10,982 bases of DNA from assembly GCA_945870115.1 (NCBI GenBank), contig CAMBRH010000099.1:1-10982 (forward strand), read 5' to 3'. Below, piece by piece: positions 1 through 5,881 of this stretch. The position numbers were made by a program, and so were the translations under genes. The stretch's first letter is position 1. Every line of letters starts with the position of its first letter. This stretch comes from Chitinophaga pinensis (GTDB lineage: Bacteria; Bacteroidota; Bacteroidia; Flavobacteriales_D; Crocinitomicaceae). Under the pieces are notes generated by a model. That model was given only the letters and a program-made list of their open reading frames with translations, was not told where the DNA came from and did no database searches.

Positions 1-38
1 GCAATTCCTGCTCCTATAATTAGTGTTTTTTCTTTCAT
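1..38 (-). CDS. N-terminus of a dinucleotide-binding (FAD or NAD(P)) protein, cut by the window edge
   Basis: Only the first 12 complete codons are inside the window, reading MKEKTLIIGAGI from an ATG at 38-36. The short beta strand (TLIIGAG) followed by GAGI matches the start of a Rossmann fold with a GxGxxG dinucleotide-binding loop. FAD-dependent oxidoreductases, NAD(P)-dependent dehydrogenases and epimerases all begin this way, so the exact family cannot be told. The gene is co-directional with comF and separated from it by a repeat-filled gap, so it probably has its own promoter. A TAATTTTA sequence at 65-58 on the minus strand is one base off the Bacteroidota -7 box. Confidence 0.6.
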   Translation of the reverse strand, partial: MKEKTLIIGAGI

Positions 39-70
39 ATTAATTTTTAATTAAAAATAAAATTAGATTT

Positions 71-100
71 CCCTCCTTGAGGAGGGATTATGGGAGGTGA
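71..100 (+). repeat. REP-like hairpin repeat, family 1, copy 1
   Basis: The perfect inverted repeat CCCTCC / GGAGGG with a TTGA loop is at 71-86. It is followed by a tail ATTATGGGAGGTGA. The same layout (C/T-rich arm, TTGA, G/A-rich arm, then a GAGG-type tail ending GGTGA) recurs at 115-187 (minus, interrupted), 5011-5044 and 10725-10757. This copy faces the interrupted copy at 115-187, so the two form a head-to-head pair resembling a REPIN (paired inverted REP sequences). I know similar hairpins from flavobacterial intergenic DNA, but have not checked this one. Confidence 0.75.
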
Positions 101-114
101 CTTCTGAATACCAA

Positions 115-187
115 TCACCCACCTCAATCCTCCTTGCACTAACGCTTAGTCTTCAAAAGCTAATCTTTTTCTTCTCAAGGGAGGAAG
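115..187 (-). repeat. REP-like hairpin repeat, family 1, copy 2, interrupted by about 40 bp
   Basis: Read on the minus strand, the element begins CTTCCTCCCTTGAG (187-174) and resumes as GGAGGATTGAGGTGGGTGA (133-115). Joined, these two pieces recreate the intact family unit seen at 10725-10757. The 40 bases between them (173-134) are foreign to the family and split it within the distal arm of the hairpin. The copy lies just past the 3' end of comF in the coding orientation and faces copy 1. Confidence 0.7.
131..170 (-). repeat. 40-bp AGCTTTTGAAGA element, copy 1, inside a REP-like hairpin
   Basis: On the minus strand this 40-bp segment aligns without gaps to 7777-7816 on the plus strand, with 30 of 40 identical bases by my count. 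The conserved blocks are AAAAAG, AGCTTTTGAAGA, AGCG and AGTGCA. It nearly coincides with the stretch that interrupts the family-1 hairpin (134-173). AAAAG and CTTTT can pair as a small hairpin. No coding potential is apparent. Confidence 0.55.
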
Positions 188-199
188 GCTGCGAACAAA

Positions 200-226
200 G
201 TCTTATGTCTTTCGTCTTGATGTCTA
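200..226 (-). repeat. Degenerate octamer tract directly after the comF stop codon
   Basis: On the minus strand, one base after the comF stop codon, the sequence runs in units AGACATCA, AGACGAA, AGACATA, AGAC: an approximate 7-8-base period. A related tract (GGACATCA, GGATGTTA, AGATTTTA, GGACATCA, AGACTTA) begins two bases after the phoH stop codon at 10640. In both places a family-1 hairpin repeat follows the tract in the same orientation. Confidence 0.55.
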
Positions 227-955
227 TCATTTAGTGACCGCCAACGAAAACACACTTATCTTCATTTCAGGATATTTTTCTCTAATCATTTTCATGCAAG
301 ATTCTAGGGTTGAACCAGTTGTAATTACGTCGTCAATTATAGCAATATGCTTCAAATTGTCTTTATTTTCGTTCACAAAAAAAGCTTCTTCAATGTTGTC
401 CCAACGCATAAATCTTCCTTTTTTGGTTTGACTTTCAGAGTGTACAATTCTCGTTAAAAAGTCTAATTTTGTTGTAATATCTAAGATTTTACTCAAACCG
501 TTGGAAATTACTTCACTTTGATTATAACCTCTTGTATGCATTTTTTTCAAGTGAAGCGGAACAGGAATCAAAGCGTCAATTCCATTAATTTTGATTGGGT
601 TTTCAAGAAGTTTTTTTCCCATTAATTCCCCCATTTTTTCTCCTAATTCTTGTTTCCCTTTGTATTTTATTTGATGTAAAATGGTTTGTGTTTGATTACC
701 TTTTTCAAAATAAAGGAGTGAAAATGTTTGTGCAAGTTGAATTCTTCCCCAAAATAATTTATCCAAAGAACTTGCATCGTCATACTTTTCAAAAGCGGTG
801 TATTTTAAATTTTCAATACAAAAACCACACACATCTTTTTCAAATTTTGAGATTTCATTTTCACAAACCAAACAAACATTTGGATAAATTAAATGGAGAA
901 TATTTTCTTTCCATTCAACGAAGTTTTTAAGTAAAAAACGTGTAACCTTTTGCAT
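227..955 (-). CDS. comF: ComF family protein (phosphoribosyltransferase-like, competence-associated)
   Basis: This 242-residue protein has the usual ComF plan. An N-terminal zinc-ribbon-like cluster has two CxxC pairs (C28, C31, C43, C46). A central RGYNQSE motif (142-148) is typical of ComF/GntX proteins. The C-terminal type I phosphoribosyltransferase signature IIDDVITTGST lies at about 206-216 (PRPP-binding loop). ComF members take part in natural transformation in several bacteria, probably on the cytoplasmic side of DNA uptake, but their exact reaction is unsettled, so competence here is inferred from family membership. The ATG at 955 lies about 37 bp from a good -7 box and gives a normal length. 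The gene is divergent from nrdBA and followed by repeats, not by a clear terminator. Confidence 0.9.
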   Translation of the reverse strand: MQKVTRFLLKNFVEWKENILHLIYPNVCLVCENEISKFEKDVCGFCIENLKYTAFEKYDDASSLDKLFWGRIQLAQTFSLLYFEKGNQTQTILHQIKYKGKQELGEKMGELMGKKLLENPIKINGIDALIPVPLHLKKMHTRGYNQSEVISNGLSKILDITTKLDFLTRIVHSESQTKKGRFMRWDNIEEAFFVNENKDNLKHIAIIDDVITTGSTLESCMKMIREKYPEMKISVFSLAVTK

Positions 956-977
956 CTAGTGAGTTATATTTAAAACT

Positions 978-991
978 AACAATTAATTGTT
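978..991. promoter_or_regulatory. 14-bp perfect palindrome at the comF promoter
   Basis: AACAATTAATTGTT is a perfect palindrome that abuts the predicted comF -7 box (999-992) on its downstream side, so it would cover the transcription start. That position would suit a repressor operator, but AT-rich palindromes arise easily by chance in this DNA. No second copy was seen upstream of other genes here. Confidence 0.3.
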
Positions 992-1024
992 CAAAAGTAT
1001 GAAAAAATTAATCATAATAAACAA
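992..1024 (-). promoter_or_regulatory. Probable comF promoter (Bacteroidota type)
   Basis: On the minus strand TACTTTTG (999-992) matches the Bacteroidota -7 consensus TAnnTTTG exactly. A TTG (1024-1022) lies 22 bp upstream, within the usual spacing for the -33 element. Transcription would start near 985, leaving a leader of about 30 nt. Confidence 0.5.
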
Positions 1025-1076
1025 TTTTTTAGTGGTAAATTTATACAAAAATTAGACAAAAAGCTTTAATATCAAA

Positions 1077-1114
1077 CGATTGAATAAGTTATGATAAACA
1101 ATAACATTCAATCG
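1077..1114. other. Long hairpin in the comF-nrdB divergent region
   Basis: CGATTGAAT (1077-1085) is perfectly complementary to ATTCAATCG (1106-1114). GTTAT (1088-1092) pairs with ATAAC (1101-1105) inside it, leaving a 2-nt bulge and an 8-nt loop: 14 paired positions in all. No T-tract follows on either strand, so it is not a classical terminator. It could be an operator, a small-RNA part, or a structure without function. The rest of 956-1445 holds no convincing gene; the longest small frame I checked there codes for only 21 residues. Confidence 0.45.
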
Positions 1115-1238
1115 ACAAAAATTAATATTTAGACTGTGTATATCTTTTTATTGGTGTTGATAAAACCGCTACTTGTTGAAAGCAAAGGAGTTCAAGATTT
1201 TAATGTTAATAAAGTATTAATTTTGTGAATTTCTTTAC

Positions 1239-1269
1239 TTGCAAATTGAAAGAAAAATGACAAATTTTG
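1239..1269 (+). promoter_or_regulatory. Possible nrdB-nrdA promoter
   Basis: TTG at 1239-1241 is followed after 20 bp by AAATTTTG (1262-1269), one mismatch from TAnnTTTG. Transcription would begin near 1275, giving an unusually long leader of about 170 nt before the nrdB ATG. A perfect TAATTTTG lies at 1218-1225 but lacks a well-spaced TTG. I found no convincing NrdR box. Confidence 0.3.
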
Positions 1270-1272
1270 TAC

Positions 1273-1333
1273 TCCTCTTTAAACGAAGAAATATACTATT
1301 CAAAAATAGACCTACTACCTAGGAAAAAGAGGA
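1273..1333 (+). ncRNA. Possible structured 5' leader of nrdBA (three-way junction)
   Basis: TCCTCTTT (1273-1280) is complementary to AAAGAGGA (1326-1333). Within that 8-bp stem sit two small hairpins: CTATT/AATAG (1296-1309, CAAA loop) and CCTA/TAGG (1311-1323). Together they could fold as a three-way junction at the very start of the predicted transcript. The inner stems are short, and conservation is unknown. Confidence 0.25.
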
Positions 1334-1445
1334 CACATAAAATTAGCTAAGTAATTAACTGATAGAGCCTTAAACTCTTAAGTGAAAAATAGTGACTATA
1401 AAATATTCCGAAAAAACGGAAAAATAATAAAAAGCAAAAAGAAAA

Positions 1446-2420
1446 ATGGCAAACATTGAACCAATTTTAGTATCAAACAACAGTCGATTTGTGTTGTTCC
1501 CAATTCAACACGATGATATTTGGAGTTTCTACAAAAGAGCACAAGCAAGTATTTGGACTGCTGAAGAAATTGATTTAGAAGCCGATTTATTTGATTGGGA
1601 AAATAAATTGAATGAAAACGAACGTCATTTTATCAAACATATTTTAGCTTTTTTTGCTGCTTCAGATGGAATTGTAAATGAGAATTTAGCTGAAAATTTT
1701 CTTTCAGAAGTTCAATATACAGAGGCGAAATTTTTCTACGGTTTCCAAATTGCGATGGAAAACATTCATTCAGAAACATATTCTTTGTTGATTGATGCTT
1801 ACATCAAAGATTCTGCGGAAAAAACACATTTATTCAATGCAATTGATACGCTTGATTGCGTGAAGAAAAAAGCTGATTGGGCTTTGAGATGGATTGATAA
1901 CGGAACTTTCGCAGAAAGATTAGTTGCTTTTGCAGCTGTTGAAGGAATTTTCTTTTCTGGTTCTTTCTGTTCTATTTTCTGGTTGAAAAAACGTGGTTTG
2001 ATGCCAGGACTTGCATTTTCAAACGAATTAATTTCTCGTGACGAAGGTTTGCATTGTGATTTCGCATGTTTACTTTATAACAATCACGTAGTTGAGAAAT
2101 TATCTAAAGATCAGGTTGAAAAAATAATCAGAGATGCTGTAGAAATTGAAAAAGAGTTTGTTTGCGACGCTCTTCCAGTTAAATTAATTGGAATGAACAG
2201 CGATTTGATGTCACAATACATTGAATTTGTTGCCGATCGTTTGTTAAATGAATTTGGAAATAATAAAATTTACAATGCAACAAATCCATTTGATTTTATG
2301 GACATGATTTCAATCCAAGGAAAAACAAATTTCTTCGAAAAACGTGTTGGTGAATACCAAAAAGCAGGAGTTTTAGAAGGAAACAATAATCAAAGCTTTA
2401 CGATTGACGAAGATTTTTAA
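1446..2420 (+). CDS. nrdB: Class I ribonucleotide reductase small (R2, radical) subunit
   Basis: The 324-residue protein houses the dimetal centre and stable radical that start nucleotide reduction in NrdA. By alignment from memory with mammalian R2, the metal ligands are D74, E105, H108, E166, E200 and H203. Y112 (in ENIHSETY) is at the radical tyrosine position. W37 and Y304 sit on the radical-transfer path, and the tail FTIDEDF resembles the eukaryotic R1-docking tail FTLDADF. Long blocks such as FFAASDGIVNEN and GLMPGLAFSNELISRDEGL are strikingly eukaryote-like. Sequence alone does not reveal whether iron or manganese is used. The ATG follows an A-rich leader and matches the family N-terminus. 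nrdA follows after 80 bp with no terminator or promoter between, so the two are probably co-transcribed. Confidence 0.96.
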   Translation: MANIEPILVSNNSRFVLFPIQHDDIWSFYKRAQASIWTAEEIDLEADLFDWENKLNENERHFIKHILAFFAASDGIVNENLAENFLSEVQYTEAKFFYGFQIAMENIHSETYSLLIDAYIKDSAEKTHLFNAIDTLDCVKKKADWALRWIDNGTFAERLVAFAAVEGIFFSGSFCSIFWLKKRGLMPGLAFSNELISRDEGLHCDFACLLYNNHVVEKLSKDQVEKIIRDAVEIEKEFVCDALPVKLIGMNSDLMSQYIEFVADRLLNEFGNNKIYNATNPFDFMDMISIQGKTNFFEKRVGEYQKAGVLEGNNNQSFTIDEDF

Positions 2421-2500
2421 TTTATCAATTTAGAAAATAATCAAAAAAGTGTAGCTAAAACACAAAATAATAAACCAAAACCAAAAAATTAAGTAAAAAG

Positions 2501-4891
2501 ATGTACGTAGTTAAAAGAGATGGACGAAAAGAAGCGGTGAAATTTGATAAAATCACAGCTAGAATTATCAAAATGTGTTACGGATTGGATCCTTTAGTTT
2601 CGCCAGAAGCTGTAGCAATGAAGGTAATTGAAGGAATTTATGATGGTGTAACAACAAGTGATTTAGATAATTTGGCTGCGGAAACTGCTGCTTCAAAAAC
2701 AATCGATCATCCTGATTATGCTTTATTAGCTTCACGTATTGCGGTTTCTAATTTGCATAAAGACACGAAAAAATCCTTCTCTGAAGTGATGGATGATTTG
2801 TTTAACTACACAGATCCAATTACAGGTCAAAATGCTTCTCTTTTAGCAGAAGATGTTTACCAAGTGGTTCAAGCAAATAGAGATGCTTTGGATTCTAGTA
2901 TTATTTACGACCGTGATTTCCGTTATGATTATTTTGGTTTCAAAACATTATCGCGTTCTTATTTAATGAAATTAAACGGAAACATTGCTGAACGTCCACA
3001 GCACATGTTGATGCGTGTTTCTTTAGGAATTCATAAAAATGATATTAATTCAGCAATTAAAACGTACAATTTAATGTCTGAAGGTTGGTTTACACATGCA
3101 ACTCCTACATTATTTAATTCTGGTACTCCAAAACCTCAAATGTCTTCTTGTTTCTTGTTAACAATGAAAGAAGATAGCATCGAAGGAATTTACAATACTT
3201 TAACTTCTTGCGCTAAGATTTCTCAATCAGCTGGTGGAATTGGTTTGGCTTTACACGATATTCGTGCGAAAGGTTCTTACATCAAAGGAACAAACGGAAC
3301 TTCTAACGGAATTGTACCAATGTTGCGTGTTTTCAACGACACAGCGCGTTACGTAGATCAAGGTGGAGGAAAACGTAAAGGTTCTTTTGCTATGTACATT
3401 GAGCCTTGGCATGCAGATGTTTTTGATTTCTTGGATTTAAAGAAAAATCACGGAAAAGAAGAATCAAGAGCAAGAGATTTATTCTACGCTTTATGGATTC
3501 CAGATTTATTCATGAAACGTGTTGAAGAAAATGGAGATTGGACCTTAATGTGTCCTCACGAATGTCCAGGACTTTCTGATAATCACGGAGCAGCATTTGA
3601 AGCTTTATACACTAAATACGAAGCTGAAGGAAAAGGTAGAAAAACAATTAAAGCGCAAGATTTATGGTTCAAAATTTTGGAATCACAAATTGAAACAGGA
3701 ACGCCATACATGTTGTACAAAGATGCAGCAAATGGAAAATCTAACCAACAAAATTTAGGTACAATCAAGTCTTCAAACTTATGTACAGAAATTATTGAAT
3801 ACACAGCACCAGATGAAATTGCGGTTTGTAATTTAGCTTCTTTGGCTTTACCAAAATATGTAACTGAAGACGGAAAATTTGACCACGATAAATTATTTGA
3901 AGTAACGTATCAAGCGACAGTTAACTTAAATAGAATCATCGACGGAAATTATTATCCAGTTGAAGAAGCACGTAAATCAAACATGCGTCACCGTCCAATT
4001 GGATTAGGCGTGCAAGGTTTGGCTGATGCTTTCATCATGATGCGTTATCCATTTGAATCAGAAGAAGCACGTAAATTAAACCGTGAGATTTTTGAAACGA
4101 TCTATTATGCTGCAATGACAGCTTCTAAAGATTTAGCAAAAACAGAAGGTGCTTACGAAACCTTTGCTGGTTCTCCAGTTTCAAAAGGAATTTTCCAATA
4201 CGATATGTGGGGAGTTACTCCAAGTTCACGTTGGGAATGGGAAGTGTTGAAAGATGAAGTGAAAGAATTTGGTGTAAGAAACTCTTTGTTAGTTGCTCCA
4301 ATGCCAACAGCTTCAACAGCTCAAATTTTGGGTAACAACGAATGTTTTGAGCCTTACACATCAAATATTTATACAAGACGTGTACTTTCTGGCGAATTCA
4401 TCATTGTAAACAAACATTTATTGAAAGATTTGGTAAAAGAAGGGTTGTGGAACAAAGAAATGCGTCAAAAATTGATGGTTTCTAACGGTTCAGTTCAAAA
4501 TATCCCAGAGATTCCAACACATTTAAAAGATTTATACAAAACAGCTTGGGAAATTTCTCAAAAATCAATTGTTGAATTAGCAGCAGATCGTGGAGCATAC
4601 ATTTGTCAATCACAATCTTTGAACATTTTCATGGAGAATGCAAACTTCGGAAAATTGACTTCTATGCACTTCTACGGTTGGAAAAAAGGTCTAAAGACTG
4701 GAATGTATTACTTGAGAACAAAAGCTGCAACAGATGCAATTAAATTCACAGTTGACAAAACAATGAACCAAACAACAATTGGTACTTCAACAGATGTGAA
4801 CGACGAAAATATCCGCTCAATCGAAGAGGAGCAGGCCGCAATTGCTTGTTCATTAGAAAATCCTGATGCGTGTGAAATGTGTTCAGGGTAG
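2501..4891 (+). CDS. nrdA: Class I ribonucleotide reductase large (R1, catalytic) subunit
   Basis: The 796-residue enzyme reduces ribonucleoside diphosphates to deoxyribonucleotides in the cytoplasm using the radical from NrdB. An N-terminal ATP-cone (VVKRDGRKEAVKFDKITARI, residues 3-22 onward) indicates allosteric control of overall activity by ATP/dATP. Active-site residues are C217 and C443 (redox pair), C428 (thiyl radical), N426 and E430 in SSNLCTE. Y736-Y737 (TGMYYLRT) complete radical transfer. The C-terminal C791/C794 (CEMC) would reload the active site with electrons from thioredoxin or glutaredoxin. Length and sequence are close to human RRM1 (about 792 residues). The last 15 bases of the gene, including the stop codon, are duplicated exactly 90 bp downstream. 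Confidence 0.97.
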   Translation: MYVVKRDGRKEAVKFDKITARIIKMCYGLDPLVSPEAVAMKVIEGIYDGVTTSDLDNLAAETAASKTIDHPDYALLASRIAVSNLHKDTKKSFSEVMDDLFNYTDPITGQNASLLAEDVYQVVQANRDALDSSIIYDRDFRYDYFGFKTLSRSYLMKLNGNIAERPQHMLMRVSLGIHKNDINSAIKTYNLMSEGWFTHATPTLFNSGTPKPQMSSCFLLTMKEDSIEGIYNTLTSCAKISQSAGGIGLALHDIRAKGSYIKGTNGTSNGIVPMLRVFNDTARYVDQGGGKRKGSFAMYIEPWHADVFDFLDLKKNHGKEESRARDLFYALWIPDLFMKRVEENGDWTLMCPHECPGLSDNHGAAFEALYTKYEAEGKGRKTIKAQDLWFKILESQIETGTPYMLYKDAANGKSNQQNLGTIKSSNLCTEIIEYTAPDEIAVCNLASLALPKYVTEDGKFDHDKLFEVTYQATVNLNRIIDGNYYPVEEARKSNMRHRPIGLGVQGLADAFIMMRYPFESEEARKLNREIFETIYYAAMTASKDLAKTEGAYETFAGSPVSKGIFQYDMWGVTPSSRWEWEVLKDEVKEFGVRNSLLVAPMPTASTAQILGNNECFEPYTSNIYTRRVLSGEFIIVNKHLLKDLVKEGLWNKEMRQKLMVSNGSVQNIPEIPTHLKDLYKTAWEISQKSIVELAADRGAYICQSQSLNIFMENANFGKLTSMHFYGWKKGLKTGMYYLRTKAATDAIKFTVDKTMNQTTIGTSTDVNDENIRSIEEEQAAIACSLENPDACEMCSG

Positions 4892-4981
4892 AATTCTTTG
4901 AATTCTGCCAAATTTCGCAGAAATTTAAGCTTTGAAAAAGCTTTTGAACATATTCAGTGAAGCTACATGTGTTCAGGGTAG
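4877..4981 (+). repeat. Exact 15-bp direct repeat at the nrdA stop codon, flanking three hairpins
   Basis: ATGTGTTCAGGGTAG occurs at 4877-4891 (the last codons and stop of nrdA) and again at 4967-4981. The period is exactly 90 bp, so both copies are in the same frame. The 75 bp between them holds three consecutive small hairpins: AGAATTC/GAATTCT (4890-4906, TTT loop), AAATTT/AAATTT (about 4910-4926), and AAGCTTT/AAAGCTT (GAA loop, about 4926-4942). Reading on in frame from the nrdA stop gives 22 sense codons, a TGA, then a second Met-Cys-Ser-Gly-stop. It may be a small insertion with target duplication or a local duplication. Confidence 0.8.
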
Positions 4982-5010
4982 GACTTGAATAAAAGAATTG
5001 GTTAGCACTT

Positions 5011-5044
5011 CTTCCTCCTTTTGAGGGAGGATTGAGGTCGGTGA
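5011..5044 (+). repeat. REP-like hairpin repeat, family 1, copy 3
   Basis: The element begins CTTCCTCC, has a TTTTGAG loop, then GGAGGATTGAGGTCGGTGA. It differs from the copy at 10725-10757 by one base more in the loop and a few changes in the tail. TCCTCC/GGAGGA form the stem. It sits downstream of nrdA in the coding orientation, between the 90-bp duplication and the terminator. Confidence 0.75.
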
Positions 5045-5068
5045 CCAAAAATATAAGATAATAGTAGG

Positions 5069-5104
5069 CCCCTTTTTTGTTAAGACAAATTAGGGGTTTG
5101 TTTT
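5069..5104 (+). terminator. Rho-independent terminator of the nrdBA operon
   Basis: CCCCT (5069-5073) pairs with AGGGG (5092-5096). An inner TTTGT/ACAAA stem and TAAG loop lie within, separated by two T-T mismatches, and TTTGTTTT follows. It lies about 180 bp after the nrdA stop, beyond the repeats. Confidence 0.65.
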
Positions 5105-5135
5105 ATGAGCCAAAAAGTCAATTAAAATATTTTTT

Positions 5136-5143
5136 TATTTTTG
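5136..5143 (+). promoter_or_regulatory. -7 promoter box for the 5165-5752 membrane protein
   Basis: TATTTTTG matches TAnnTTTG exactly and lies 21 bp before the ATG, giving a short leader of roughly 15 nt. No clear TTG is at the right distance upstream, so the -33 part is unsupported. Confidence 0.4.
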
Positions 5144-5164
5144 CATAAAAAGAATTGAGTTCCC

Positions 5165-5752
5165 ATGTCATTAAAATTGATAATTTATTTCCTAATTTCT
5201 TTAATACCCTTATTTTTTTGGTACAAACTTGCCATCAAAAAAGGTTTTAAAGTTGATTTAAGGCTAATTTTAAGTTATTTTATATTTGGTTCTTGGTTTG
5301 GGATGTATGGAGAATTATTTTTATATAAAATTATAGATGTTATTTTTCACAGTCCTATTTGGGAATATCGAATTTTACCAATTCACAAACAAATTACATC
5401 ATCCTATGGACCATTCATGTGGGGAGTTGCCTCCATTTACATCTGTTTTCATCATAATTACAGTTTAATTCAGTTTAAAAATCAATCAAAAATTCTTGCA
5501 TTTATCAGTGAAGCGGGGTATTTATTAGTTTTAGAAGTAATCTTTAATGTATTGGCTTGTTTTATGTTTAATCAGTATTTTTTCTATTACCATGTACCAG
5601 ATTTGTGGCATTTAACTAGTTTTACAAATATGCCTTTTTGGTGGGTGGGTTACAAAATGGTTGTAAAATATGGCGATTTGTTAAATGGTAATGAGAAATT
5701 AAATGCTGCAATTGCTTTTATTATGATTGTTGTTGCCATATTTCCTAACTAA
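5165..5752 (+). CDS. Integral membrane protein of unknown function
   Basis: I do not recognise the family of this 195-residue protein. It is strongly hydrophobic with about five or six membrane segments, near residues 3-20, 34-60, 83-97, 114-140, possibly 150-168, and 179-193. Polar residues stand out within or beside these segments: G49-E50, the SSYGP turn at 79-83, E116 and E124, and an aromatic-rich stretch HVPDLWHLTSF at about 143-153. W, F and Y are abundant throughout. No signal peptide cleavage site or enzyme motif is visible. The gene has its own -7 box, follows the nrdBA terminator, and is separated from metF by 129 bp containing another -7 box, so it is probably monocistronic. It could be a small transporter or a membrane-embedded enzyme, but nothing decides. 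Confidence 0.8.
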   Translation: MSLKLIIYFLISLIPLFFWYKLAIKKGFKVDLRLILSYFIFGSWFGMYGELFLYKIIDVIFHSPIWEYRILPIHKQITSSYGPFMWGVASIYICFHHNYSLIQFKNQSKILAFISEAGYLLVLEVIFNVLACFMFNQYFFYYHVPDLWHLTSFTNMPFWWVGYKMVVKYGDLLNGNEKLNAAIAFIMIVVAIFPN

Positions 5753-5823
5753 AAATCTTTTAAAGTAGGAACATAGAAAGTATCAATTATCAAAAATTAA
5801 CAGCTTAACTCCCACCTTTTTCT

Positions 5824-5831
5824 TATCTTTG
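5824..5831 (+). promoter_or_regulatory. -7 promoter box for metF
   Basis: TATCTTTG matches TAnnTTTG exactly. Transcription would start near 5837, giving a leader of about 45 nt, too short for a SAM riboswitch. A TTG at the expected -33 position is not seen. Confidence 0.45.
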
Positions 5832-5881
5832 TCGCTTAATTAATTTTTGTACAAACTTCTTTTAGCTATTTTTACATACCG

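Noticed and set aside
1258..1323. A 21-codon frame in the nrdB leader, possible leader peptide
   Set aside because: It overlaps the predicted promoter and transcription start and shows no run of regulatory codons.
956..1445. NrdR boxes expected upstream of RNR genes
   Set aside because: No sequence close to the ACACwATATnTwGTGT consensus was found in either orientation.
4746..5048. A 100-codon minus-strand frame over the 3' end of nrdA
   Set aside because: It overlaps nrdA antisense, then the duplication and the REP-like repeat; its translation resembles no protein and it reads against the operon.
5753..5881. SAM riboswitch before metF
   Set aside because: Only 129 bp separate the genes, the predicted leader is about 45 nt, and no paired multi-stem core is visible.
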